Below, in pieces: positions 1 through 9,500 of a stretch of 64,000 nt of DNA (its first letter is position 1; every line of letters starts with the position of its first letter). The translations under genes were made by a program, and so were the position numbers. This DNA comes from a virus. The stretch is taken from positions 62,001-126,000 of the IMG/VR virus record IMGVR_UViG_3300033153_008203, one strand, 5' to 3'. A model generated the notes under the pieces. It did no database searches. It saw only the letters and a list, made by a program, of their open reading frames with translations, and was not told the DNA's origin.

Positions 1-176
1 ATTACTCCTGTAGGGGTTATAAGATAATGTGCTGATAGACCTATTTTTTTAAGAAATTCCGGCGCATAATAATCGTTGCCTTCTGTATCTATAAATTCAC
101 CCATACTGTGTATCACTATTAAGGAAGGCGTCTGTTTTCCTCCCCCATTGTCTGATGGTATATTTGCTACTCTCAT
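1..176 (-). CDS. N-acetylmuramoyl-L-alanine amidase (endolysin), 3' end cut by window edge
   Basis: Only the first 58 codons are inside the window. They begin at an ATG preceded by AGGAGA and read through to base 1 without a stop. The visible protein has IVIHSMGE around residues 20-27 and SAHYLI around residues 48-53. This is the spacing of the two early zinc-binding-type histidines (H23, H50) of the Amidase_2 (T7 lysozyme/PGRP-like) fold, which cleaves the bond between N-acetylmuramate and L-alanine in peptidoglycan. It follows the receiver-domain gene by 8 bases, at the distal end of the late operon where a lysis gene is expected. The remaining zinc ligand and any cell-wall-binding domain lie outside the window. 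Confidence 0.8.
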   Translation of the reverse strand, partial: MRVANIPSDNGGGKQTPSLIVIHSMGEFIDTEGNDYYAPEFLKKIGLSAHYLITPTGV

Positions 177-184
177 ACTGTCTC

Positions 185-541
185 CTAATGATTGTAATAT
201 ACTTCGCCGATAACTGCTAAGAACTGTGCTGAATTAATCGGCTTACTTATAACCATTATATTATGTTCTATGAAAGTCTGAAGCCCTCTACTGTCACTAT
301 AAGAAATAATTATCGTAGTTTTTGGCGAGCACTTTTCTATCTTCTGAACCAAGTCTAAGCTATTCATGAATGGTAAACGACTATCTAATAAAATAGCATC
401 AGGACTTTCATTTTCTATACGACTACAAACATCGGTTGACTTTAGCTCTTCCACTTTTGCATCGCTATACTCTTCATTAATCAAATTCTTTTCGTAATTT
501 GAATAGAAGCTACTGGCATCTGTCACCCATATCGTACACAT
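185..541 (-). CDS. Stand-alone response-regulator receiver domain protein
   Basis: This 118-residue protein spans almost exactly one receiver (CheY-like) domain with no output domain. Visible landmarks are a hydrophobic first strand ending in VTD (T7-D8 replacing the usual acidic pair), the phospho-acceptor-type aspartate D53 in AILLDSRLP, a serine at the switch position (S80 in IIIS) and the K100-P101 pair at the end of strand 5. Predicted alternation of strands and helices fits the (beta-alpha)5 fold. Receivers normally take phosphate from a histidine kinase; the weakened acidic pocket suggests that metal-dependent phosphorylation may be altered. The gene sits between a membrane protein and the endolysin, so a role in lysis timing is possible but inferred. 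Confidence 0.75.
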   Translation of the reverse strand: MCTIWVTDASSFYSNYEKNLINEEYSDAKVEELKSTDVCSRIENESPDAILLDSRLPFMNSLDLVQKIEKCSPKTTIIISYSDSRGLQTFIEHNIMVISKPINSAQFLAVIGEVYYNH

Positions 542-542
542 A

Positions 543-977
543 TTAGAATCTCCATCCTACTAGCGCTGCGAAGAATCTTAGTAATGCCATTCCAGGATCA
601 GATCCGGATAGCACTAGTACTATAAGAACCAGTATGATCCCAGCAAGCATTAGCTGCGCAGATAGTATCTTATTGTTTCCTACAAATTTAAAGAATCCAT
701 CATTGCTTTTGTAGTCATCAAAATCTTTTATGTGGTTTTCAAGCTTCGTTGGTATACCACTCAATTCTTCTTCAAACTCTTTTAGTTTGACAGAGAACTC
801 AGTAAACTCGCTGACTATACCTTGTAACTGCAAAAGCACGTCCCTAAACTCTTTGCTATGGACACCATACTTTACATATATATCCTGTATGCTATCATGA
901 AGCTCTTTAAGCTTTACGTCATGAGCCTGTATCCATACTTCTACAGCAGCAACTCTACCACTTATATCATCTGCCAT
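543..977 (-). CDS. Coiled-coil protein with C-terminal membrane segment (holin-like position)
   Basis: A 144-residue protein. Residues about 8-90 are charged and heptad-like, suggesting a helical or coiled-coil region. Residues about 105-123 form a strongly hydrophobic segment (LMLAGIILVLIVLVL), followed by a short amphipathic tail ending GWRF. There is no signal peptide or lipobox. Placement two genes before the amidase makes a holin, holin partner or membrane-anchored tail/lysis accessory protein reasonable. The long soluble N-terminus is unusual for a classical holin, so this is only a positional hypothesis. No family was recognised. Confidence 0.45.
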   Translation of the reverse strand: MADDISGRVAAVEVWIQAHDVKLKELHDSIQDIYVKYGVHSKEFRDVLLQLQGIVSEFTEFSVKLKEFEEELSGIPTKLENHIKDFDDYKSNDGFFKFVGNNKILSAQLMLAGIILVLIVLVLSGSDPGMALLRFFAALVGWRF

Positions 978-1012
978 AGCGTCATATCTCCTTTATCCAT
1001 TTATTAGTTAAA

Positions 1013-1336
1013 TTACGTTACAAATATATCAACATCTACATCTGTGCCAGTAATCTTTATACTAGCTACAGGGATCTTGTAGACTGAAAACGAAAATGTT
1101 TCAGATGCAGCGACAGGTATGCCCATCATTGATCCATGAACATCTTTTAAATGATTAAGGTAAATGGTTATTGGAGACGTATCATTGTTGGTAATGATTC
1201 CTGTTTTAGCAGGCCTACCAAAATCTATCTCAAAATTAACAGACACTTCTGTCGCGTCAGTCAAGTCGTTATAATACTGAGACATCTGTGTAGAAGGTAC
1301 CTTCCTATCTATTGGTTGTGTATATAGGGTTGCCAT
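1013..1336 (-). CDS. Small beta-rich virion-type protein, copy A of a tandem pair
   Basis: A 107-residue protein that aligns end to end with the next gene upstream. Shared features are an IDR.VP start, a QYY segment, FGRPAKTG/LGRAAKTG in the middle, an IYLN/VYLN strand, and the same C-terminal NVDIFVT/DVDIFVT ending. Alternating hydrophobic residues suggest a beta sandwich. Both copies lie just after a propeller-type fibre gene, so a small tail or capsid decoration role is plausible. Function is unknown. Start is an ATG with an upstream purine-rich site. Confidence 0.6.
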   Translation of the reverse strand: MATLYTQPIDRKVPSTQMSQYYNDLTDATEVSVNFEIDFGRPAKTGIITNNDTSPITIYLNHLKDVHGSMMGIPVAASETFSFSVYKIPVASIKITGTDVDVDIFVT

Positions 1337-1356
1337 ACTTAATATCCTCTATTCTA

Positions 1357-1680
1357 TTATGTTACAAAAATATCAACGTTTACAGTACTTCCACTTGTTA
1401 TCTTGATCTCGCTTACATTCATTTCATATATAGTAAAAGAGAATGTTCCGCCAACATCAACAGGTACTGGTATCATTGTTCCTAGAATGTCTCTTGAGTA
1501 GTTAAGGTAAACAGATAATGCTCCTGTACCATTATTTACAACAAGCCCAGTCTTAGCAGCTCTACCAAGATCCTCATTAAAATCAACAGTTATCTCTGAA
1601 GCATGAGATATTCCATCGTAATACTGATACCTATATGTAGGTGGAACTGCTCTATCTATCTTTAGTGAATGCGAAGCCAT
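1357..1680 (-). CDS. Small beta-rich virion-type protein, copy B of a tandem pair
   Basis: A 107-residue paralogue of the neighbouring downstream gene, with the same length and the same landmarks (IDRAVP, QYYDG, LGRAAKTG, VYLN, NVDIFVT). The divergence between copies is considerable, so the duplication is old and both are probably maintained. The start is an ATG preceded by AGGAGATAG. No known domain was recognised; a virion surface or fibre accessory role is inferred only from location. Confidence 0.6.
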   Translation of the reverse strand: MASHSLKIDRAVPPTYRYQYYDGISHASEITVDFNEDLGRAAKTGLVVNNGTGALSVYLNYSRDILGTMIPVPVDVGGTFSFTIYEMNVSEIKITSGSTVNVDIFVT

Positions 1681-1733
1681 GTCTATCTCCTTACTATAAT
1701 ATTAAAAATCTTTTTTAAGCGTTTGCCTAGTTA

Positions 1734-2711
1734 TTATGGGCGATACGGAGAACCAAACGAAATACCAAATCTATAGACTCTTAGGTCTTCTTGTGTAGCG
1801 TCTATAAAAGATATATCAGTACCATTAAGTGCTGCCAAAGCTGGCGTGGATATTGATGCTATACTTAAACCGCTTCCTTCTTGAGTCCAATCACTTCCAT
1901 CAAACCTATAAACTCTAAGATTATCTGCTGTACTGTCAATAAAAGCTACATCGGTACTATTTAATGCAGCTAATGCTGGACTCGTTGTTCCTGATATACT
2001 TAAACTGTTTCCAATCTTATTCCAATCACTTCCATCAAACCTGTATGTCTCAAGATCCTCTTGTATGCAGGCAATATCAGTACTACTCAATGCTGTTAGT
2101 GCTGGTATTGTTGCTCCTGTTATTATAAGATCATTTCCAACCTGGGACCACGTACTACCGTTAAATCTATATACTCTTAACTCTTGATTGCTATCATCTA
2201 TAAATGCTACATCCGTTTCGCTAATAGTAGCTAATGCTGGATTTCCTATCGGAGTTACACTTAATCCACTCCCAACCAAACTCCATGTACTACCTCCAAA
2301 CCTATATACTCTTAAGCTTTCCAAAATAGTATCTACAAAAACCACATCGGTACTATTAAGTGCGCATATTGCTGGATACCCTATCCCTGAAAGCGTAAAA
2401 GCGCTCCCAACAAGAGCCCAAGTATTTCCGTCAAACCTGTAGGTTCTTAGCTCGTCATTATTAGAATCAACATAAGCTACATCTGTTCCATTGAGTGCAG
2501 CTATTGCCGATAATGACGTGCCAGTAATGTTAAAATCTGTCCCTATCTGAGCAGGAGAAGTCCATGTTATCGAAGATGAACCTGCACCAACAGTTGCACC
2601 TGCTTCAATACCATCAAGCTTTATTTTGTCTGCTGCAGCTAATGTCTCAGTGTCTAAAGTAATCGCTCCAAATTTTGGAGTTCCAGTACTTGTTAAGTCT
2701 TGTGTTGCCAT
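1734..2711 (-). CDS. Tail fibre/adhesin with predicted six-bladed beta-propeller
   Basis: A 325-residue protein. Residues 24-40 carry AADKIKLDGIEAGAT, a motif widely seen in phage tail fibres. From about residue 70 there are five full units and a final half unit of about 45 residues, each reading roughly ALN.TDV.F.D...L..YRFDGS.W..VG. The segment just before (about 49-69) resembles the second half of a unit, and the last unit lacks its second half. The N-terminal strands would therefore complete the last blade, giving six blades with a 'velcro' closure. Lectin-like propellers often bind glycans, so receptor binding is the likely job. The start follows AGGAGATATAAA. Confidence 0.7.
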   Translation of the reverse strand: MATQDLTSTGTPKFGAITLDTETLAAADKIKLDGIEAGATVGAGSSSITWTSPAQIGTDFNITGTSLSAIAALNGTDVAYVDSNNDELRTYRFDGNTWALVGSAFTLSGIGYPAICALNSTDVVFVDTILESLRVYRFGGSTWSLVGSGLSVTPIGNPALATISETDVAFIDDSNQELRVYRFNGSTWSQVGNDLIITGATIPALTALSSTDIACIQEDLETYRFDGSDWNKIGNSLSISGTTSPALAALNSTDVAFIDSTADNLRVYRFDGSDWTQEGSGLSIASISTPALAALNGTDISFIDATQEDLRVYRFGISFGSPYRP

Positions 2712-2722
2712 TTTATATCTCC

Positions 2723-4549
2723 TTATGCAGCTGCTATTGTTGTTACTGTTCCAGAAGAACCAACATACTTTAAAGCACCATTTTCTACGTACATTATCCC
2801 TCCACTTGTTGGAGCAGAAGGAGCTGACGTTACATTTGACAATTGCATATTGTCATTGTCCCCAGTAAACAAGCCTTCTACTTTTACATTAATTTCATGA
2901 AGCACCATCTCTACGGTTCCTTCAGTGAACTCATCGTAAAAGTCTTCTACTTCAATGTCTGTTGCATAGTGCTCACCAGTAGTGGGTTGAACTGGTCCAC
3001 CACTAAGTATTTCTGTGTAGCCAGCTTTATGAGCATCGAATGTCGTAATTAAGTTATAGTCTGCTAAAGCACTCTCTAAAGCAAACACTTCAGAATGCCT
3101 TTCATTTCCATGTATTGATGCTGTACGAGCATTAGTTAGTCTGTAATCACCTTCTGAAATATAGTTACCATGATCATAGCCTTCAAGAGTATCTAATGCA
3201 GTATCTATTGCTGCATGAGTTCTTGTTCCTGCTACTCCAGTAAGATCAGAGTGATTCTTAGTTGCTAAGTCAGCAAGATCTGATCCTGTCGTGTTTAAAT
3301 TATCCCAGTCAAGCTCTTCTGCACTAGCATTTATCTCAGTCATAAGAGCAGCTGCAGTTATCTGTGCAGCAGTAACACTATGAGGGTTGCTTGAATTGGC
3401 TTCATGAGCATCAAAGCCTACCTCTAGATCGTCTATTGCTTGGTCTAGTTTGGCAAGCGCTTGTGTTACGGAATCAGATACGGCGGTTAAATATCTAAGT
3501 GTAGTTCCTTCAGGTGCGAAGTCTGCATAAGGAGGTACTGCGTCTGATGCATCTATGCCCAGAACTGACCTTATATTTGAAAGGTCGTCCCCGCCCAAAT
3601 CAGCAATATCAAGTCCATGAGGATTAACATCTGATGCTGTACCGCCACCAACATTGTTTATGTGTCCGTCTAACGTTACTGGTGCACCACCGTATGGCTC
3701 ACCTGCATCCTCAGTCCATGTACCTGTGCCTTTCAGTAGCCTAATAATAGTTCTAACTACATTTAGATCGCCAAGTATATTGATTGGATCATTACCTATA
3801 GTAAATGTGTCTATAGCACCATCACCAGACTTAGCCAGTTTAGTCTGAAGTATATCAGCACTAGCGTTAACATCAGCATTAACTATATCGTGAACCAAAG
3901 ATATATCAGTAGTCCATGTTCCGCCATGCATTGCAAGAATACTTGTTAGAGCGTCATTTACACTGGCACCTGTTCCACCAACACCAAAATGAGATATTCC
4001 GTCACCATCTAATACGCTTGCTGTACCATACAAATCTTTAGCTAACTGGTTTACATTGTACTCATTAGTTTGAGATCTAGAAAGAATACTAATGCCAGTA
4101 AAAGAATAATCTTCGTCAAATAGTTCTAGGCCAATAGCGCGTTTCTGATCATGAGTCAATACTCCAGCTGCATCAGATATCAGTGCAGCCAAGTCATTGT
4201 AGTTCGATTCGACTTCGTCTTTTATTGAGTCTATCGTTTCTTTAACTGTTAATGGCCTACTATATGTTGTGCTCCAAAGCTCACCATTATCACTTGTACT
4301 TGTAGCATTACTGTCTGTGTAAAGCTGTGTTCCATCGAGCCCATTTAAGAATGCGTCTACATTGACATCGTCTGTGCCATCTGGTACGGCAGCCAAAAGA
4401 GGATGCAACTTGCTATTCCATTCAGAAGTTATTGCTGCAAGATCAGTAGCTATCTCGTCGATTGTATCATTCCAAGAATCAGATGTTCTTGGCCCACGAT
4501 ATGCAACGTTTCTCTTTATAAGTGAAAGCGCTAATTGGTTTATAGACAA
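2723..4549 (-). CDS. Tail fibre/appendage protein
   Basis: A 608-residue protein with fibre hallmarks: the SNPHSVTAAQ motif (about residues 395-405), NPHGLDIADLGG, and NHSDLTGVAGTRTHAAIDTAL repeats typical of trimeric fibre shafts. It ends with a compact SAPSAPTSGGIMYVENGALKY-type cap found at fibre C-termini. The start codon is TTG at 4549, placed six bases after a perfect AGGAGG; no better ATG lies nearby. It sits between a propeller-type adhesin and a sheet-rich appendage protein, so it belongs to the host-binding set. Exact receptor and partners cannot be read from sequence. Confidence 0.65.
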   Translation of the reverse strand: MSINQLALSLIKRNVAYRGPRTSDSWNDTIDEIATDLAAITSEWNSKLHPLLAAVPDGTDDVNVDAFLNGLDGTQLYTDSNATSTSDNGELWSTTYSRPLTVKETIDSIKDEVESNYNDLAALISDAAGVLTHDQKRAIGLELFDEDYSFTGISILSRSQTNEYNVNQLAKDLYGTASVLDGDGISHFGVGGTGASVNDALTSILAMHGGTWTTDISLVHDIVNADVNASADILQTKLAKSGDGAIDTFTIGNDPINILGDLNVVRTIIRLLKGTGTWTEDAGEPYGGAPVTLDGHINNVGGGTASDVNPHGLDIADLGGDDLSNIRSVLGIDASDAVPPYADFAPEGTTLRYLTAVSDSVTQALAKLDQAIDDLEVGFDAHEANSSNPHSVTAAQITAAALMTEINASAEELDWDNLNTTGSDLADLATKNHSDLTGVAGTRTHAAIDTALDTLEGYDHGNYISEGDYRLTNARTASIHGNERHSEVFALESALADYNLITTFDAHKAGYTEILSGGPVQPTTGEHYATDIEVEDFYDEFTEGTVEMVLHEINVKVEGLFTGDNDNMQLSNVTSAPSAPTSGGIMYVENGALKYVGSSGTVTTIAAA

Positions 4550-4561
4550 AATAACCTCCTG

Positions 4562-6589
4562 TTAATTTCCAACTTTAATTCTGTATCCTGTGAATATAGG
4601 ACTTACGTCTTGATTTTCTGTTTTTAATATTACCTTAAGCCTTATAGAATCTACGCTACTCGAAATCATTCTACTAGTAATATAAAAGGATTCGTCTTGA
4701 AAATCGGATACATTATTGTCATATTTCACAAAAAACTTAAGGATATTACTATTATTTATAATAGAATATCTTGTATAATCATCGCTTAAAACGTTATAGT
4801 TAAAATCAAATAACGTTGAATACTTCATCATGTACGATGCGTACAAATCAACTCCTGAATACACCTCTGTTCCTGAGTATGATGTTGCTCCTGCATAGTC
4901 AAAGCTCTCTATTATTAGCTTATGATTATACGGATAAAGCGTGTCCACTTGTGTGAAGTCTTCTTCTGTTTCAGGATCAAATGCGCTAGGAAGAATCTTC
5001 CAATTCGATTTATGAGTTTTAAATTTATGGGCGCCACCACCTATAAATACTGTTCCTGTTACTCTCTGTGCGTCAAGTTCTGCAACGGTATCGCCAAGCT
5101 CTATGTATATGCCGGCCTCATTATCTATATTTATATATGTTGTATAGAACGTCTCATCAAATTGCCACCCACTTACTATACCTCTTGTAAGGACAGGGTC
5201 ATCATTTTGGCCTACATCTCTCCATATCTTTATATATTCATATGGAGACTCTTGAGTGCTAACATCAATAGTATAATCAAGTAGCCTATCATTATTGTTT
5301 TTATATGTATATTGCGTGCTAAGATCCAGCTTAACATCCGTTCCTGACTCTACATCAGAGCTACCACCAAGCTTAAGAATTTTCGGATAAGGAGAGCTGA
5401 CTTGATTCAAAGGAGATATCCCTGACCATGTTTGCATATCATCAGATGAGACTAGGTACTCTATCTCTGTTCCTTCTGGCAAAATCTCACATACCTCACA
5501 TGAGATAATGTTAAAATTCTTTTTCACTGGAGGAGTAACGTCAGTATCATATACAGATAGTTCTTCTGTTATAAGTTCTCCAGACATAGCAGAATAAGAT
5601 CTTGAAAAGAACGAGATATTTTTTGCTCCAAACTCATATACGTATGATGTCCCGTCCTCATAGTCGTGGCCATTCTTTGTCATTATAAACTTAATATATT
5701 TTGCATCTATAGACTGGAAATCAAAAAAACCTGTTGATATTACGCTTTGAGGATTGTTTATTGTCTCAACATTAAACCAGTTATAATCGTCTATTGAATA
5801 TTGTGCCTGTAAATCTATTGTTGAACTAGTATCAGATGAATGCGATACAAACTCTATCCTATTAATAGAGATTGGCTCATCTGATATCTTTACTTTAAGC
5901 TCAACGTCAACATGTTTGTCATATGTTCCCATGAACACTCTATGTTGCCATACGTTAGATGCATCTTTAAACGCATTTAACACAGACAATCCTGGCATAA
6001 CACTATAGCTTAACAGACTCTCTCTAGTTATAGGATTAAATACTACATCCTCAGCAAATAGAGAGTTCAGATTTACCATTTGTTTTGATATAGGATCAAC
6101 TGGTAATGCAACTGTATGATTGTCTAAATTTATTTCAACGGAACTATTGACGATATCTAGTGCATTGGCATCATCTAAATGATCCTCAAGCATATCAAAA
6201 TATCCAGCAGTATCTTTCTTTAAAAGAAGAAGAGAATTAAGGCTAGCCTTAAGCTGCTGTGTCTTTCTTGATAAGTCTATAAGCTTTAATTTCCATCTTT
6301 CAAAATTGCCAGCCCTTGTCTCTGCAATCATAAGAATAGCATCATATGCATCTTCTAGATCCATGTGTATCTGATCAATAGCAGTATTGTATGCAGATGA
6401 GCTAGACTCTGATCTTTCTTGGACTGTAGCACTCTCAAGATTAAAGTTCTTATCAGTTATACTAACCTCTTCTAATAGTATGGCTAATTCTTCCAACACT
6501 TCCGATGCACTGATATCAATCCCTTGCTGCAAGTTAGTCTTGATTATGTTCTCTAGGCTTTTATTTATTTTTATATCAATTAGTGACAT
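4562..6589 (-). CDS. Virion appendage protein with discoidin-like (F5/8 type C-like) domain
   Basis: A 675-residue protein. The N-terminal quarter is helical (coiled-coil-like, residues about 40-120). Residues about 200-335 show the pattern of a discoidin/F5-8C galactose-binding-like sandwich: VELKVKISDEP, then IDLQAQYSIDDYNWFNV, then DAKYIKFIMTKNG. A long beta-rich C-terminal region follows. The two genes transcribed just before it (6597-11589) have the same organisation, so the three look like diverged paralogues. A role in tail fibre or baseplate appendages and glycan contact is inferred. Confidence 0.5.
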   Translation of the reverse strand: MSLIDIKINKSLENIIKTNLQQGIDISASEVLEELAILLEEVSITDKNFNLESATVQERSESSSSAYNTAIDQIHMDLEDAYDAILMIAETRAGNFERWKLKLIDLSRKTQQLKASLNSLLLLKKDTAGYFDMLEDHLDDANALDIVNSSVEINLDNHTVALPVDPISKQMVNLNSLFAEDVVFNPITRESLLSYSVMPGLSVLNAFKDASNVWQHRVFMGTYDKHVDVELKVKISDEPISINRIEFVSHSSDTSSTIDLQAQYSIDDYNWFNVETINNPQSVISTGFFDFQSIDAKYIKFIMTKNGHDYEDGTSYVYEFGAKNISFFSRSYSAMSGELITEELSVYDTDVTPPVKKNFNIISCEVCEILPEGTEIEYLVSSDDMQTWSGISPLNQVSSPYPKILKLGGSSDVESGTDVKLDLSTQYTYKNNNDRLLDYTIDVSTQESPYEYIKIWRDVGQNDDPVLTRGIVSGWQFDETFYTTYINIDNEAGIYIELGDTVAELDAQRVTGTVFIGGGAHKFKTHKSNWKILPSAFDPETEEDFTQVDTLYPYNHKLIIESFDYAGATSYSGTEVYSGVDLYASYMMKYSTLFDFNYNVLSDDYTRYSIINNSNILKFFVKYDNNVSDFQDESFYITSRMISSSVDSIRLKVILKTENQDVSPIFTGYRIKVGN

Positions 6590-6596
6590 ATAATTC

Positions 6597-9500
6597 CTAT
6601 ATAATATTGTCTTTATCTATTATTGAAATTGCATACCCATCTACATACGGAGTGTAGTATGGCTCTAGTTCCGCTAGAGAACCTTCTTCTTTATCTACGT
6701 AGTTATACAGAACTTTTAGTATGAACTTAAATGAAGTCTCTCTAGTCTTAGATATTGTTTCTATTACCTCGTTATCGCTAACTACTACAGAGTTTCGCTC
6801 TGCATCATAGTAATAGTTCTCGTCACTTATTATTCTAGAGATATTGTATGCTACCTCATAATTAGAAAACTCATAGTCTATAATAGTGCTCTGATATATG
6901 TCTTCGTATGAGTAAAGAATGCCATTTTTATAGTCTACAGAATATTTCCCGCTCATATCAAATGTTGTTTCAGAGTAATAGTATGACACTGTTATACTAT
7001 TAGGCACAATATCATAAACGTATACTTGAGCATTCTCATAATCTATAGAGTATTCTCCTGTTGCATCTGGTGTCTCAGGGTAGGTCAACTCTTTTGTCGG
7101 ATCAAAAATAGCATGATTCGAAAAAAATGGCCTAGGATCAGAAGACAATTCAATACCGGTAGTAGAGAAAGCTTTAAACTGAAAATTCGAATTGAGACTA
7201 CCGCTACTAGGGACATCTTCATCAGATGCTTGTATTAAATTAGTAAGCTCAGCTATTCCATCTACATACGCTACTTCAGTAGTCAGTTTTCCGTTAGGAT
7301 TATTGACTTCATGAATCTCTTCTTTAATGGCTATGCTACCTGGCTCAACATAGCTGTTAGCCAACTGTACCGTCTTAACATCTTGATCAATAGTTTCACC
7401 TGAAACTAGCGCAGTCGTATACGAGTCAGTAGCAATCTGTATCTGGTTTTTAAGTCCAGCACCATCAACAGAAGAATAGAATTCCCACTCATTATTGTCA
7501 AGCTTCGTTCTTGGCGTATACAAATATGAAATACTTGATGACGCAACATCATCAGCAGGCTTATGTGAATACATTATACCATCTCTATAGTTTATAGAGT
7601 AGTCCCCTTGATCTACTATTTCTGACTGACCATCAATATATGTCTTCTTTGTCTGGAATGTCGTAGAAGATTCATCTATAAACTCAAACGCTGAATCAAC
7701 AGTTATATTATTGTTCTTAAGCCTGTGTATTGTGGCTCCTTTTTTTAATAACTCTCCGCTAACACTTTTTTCTTCGCCTATCTTGTATATAGCGAAGTTC
7801 GCTTTGTCTGCATCAGCATCAAAATTTATTTTAGATATCCTGTCCTTCTCTATCCATATTCTTTCTGGCTTAAAATTTATTTCTATTCTGCTACCGGATA
7901 TAGGAACTGCGCCTTTTGTGCCATCGCCAAACCTAAGCAGGCCTAACTCGTAGTCTATTGTATAGTCTGTATCAGTACTAGTAGAAGATTCAAAGTCTGC
8001 TTCCCTATTCCAAATGCTTCCTCCAACCCATATCTGCTCAGTATTTCTTTCAAAGTTGCTCCATGGTAAAGAGAATTGCTGAGACGCCTCACCTGATGAT
8101 ACTCCTATCGTCTTCTTTCTTGAGTCGTTTCCAACAGAACCATATATAGGGTCTAACACCAATATTGCACTTGGTATTGGAGACTCTGAAAGCGTCATTA
8201 ATAGTGGAGCCTTATCTGATACATTGAATGTCTCTGCAAGCTCTTTAGTTGTGCTAGACAAAACAGAAGACACTGATGAGAACTCCTTATCATTTCTCTT
8301 CAAATTAATCTTATATCTTATAAAGTCTACAGGTGCACTAGTATTAATAGAGTCTTCATCTACTGTATTGAAGTTCAGTATTTCAGATTTTCCAGCCACC
8401 TGTATATTTCTTGGCTGTATCTCATGCCATGTAATTCCGTCATCTGGAGATATAAAGTGAGTCACAGTTGCAAGCGCTGCCTCTTTTTCTTTGACTTCAC
8501 TAGATTGTAATGACACTTTTTTTATCTCGCTTGGAGCATAGAATCTTTTTGAAACTATTTCACTCTCTTTCTCATATGTGCTACTGTATATCTCTATGTC
8601 CTTTATTCCTATCGCATATCTTATCTTTGTGCCAGAAGAAGTTTCTATAGGATAATAGTCGTACTGTCTAAGCACGATATGCAAGTACTTTATACTTCTT
8701 GGAAAGAACGAGAATACACCTTTACCCTTGTGCTTAGAAGACTTAGAAGACAACTCAAACTCATCTTCCTTTTTTTCATGAAGAAAATCTAACGCAAACT
8801 TTGATGTCTCTATTGCTGTCCAAGTTGAACCATCAATAGATGTTTCTATAACCTCTATCTTAACAGGATTTTTTGTACCAAAATTATTTGGATCTATTAT
8901 GATATTATTTACTGCGCTTATTTCTTCTAGCTCAAGAACTATGTCTAATGTTACAGGCTCATTACGAGGAGTACTTTCATTAGTGACTGCCTCATATTCA
9001 AACCAGGTATCAGGATTAGAGTCTAATATCTTGTTTATATTGTCATTTGTATTAGCATCAATCTGATGATTGTTTCCAGGAGTCCCATTGCTTGCCTCAT
9101 TTATCATTACCTTAGAGACTCGTCTGATAGGAGAGTCTTCATTATTCTTTGCTAATGTTATAGCTCCTGCAGAACCATTTAGACTTGCTTTAGTCGCATT
9201 CAAAAACGATATATCGCTTTCTATTTTTGACACATCATTGAAACTGTCAGCATAATATGTTATTCCTGCTGCCACACTATCGGTATATATACCGTAATCC
9301 AGTAGCATTGAATTGATTTGCCTTGCCTCTTTAGCTATTCTATCAGACTCTGACACAATATAATTGAATGACGACACTATGCTTTGCTCAAGATCATCTA
9401 CGCTTTCAAACAAGATCTCAAGGTTAGCAAGAATATTTGTTAGGTTCTCATTGTAAAGATCTACATCTGGTAGTGCTCCTGCAAGAACATGTTTCTTTTT

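Noticed and set aside
1900-2560. Recent DNA repeat or assembly artefact in the propeller gene
   Set aside because: Units are similar as protein but differ widely as DNA, so this is an old protein repeat.
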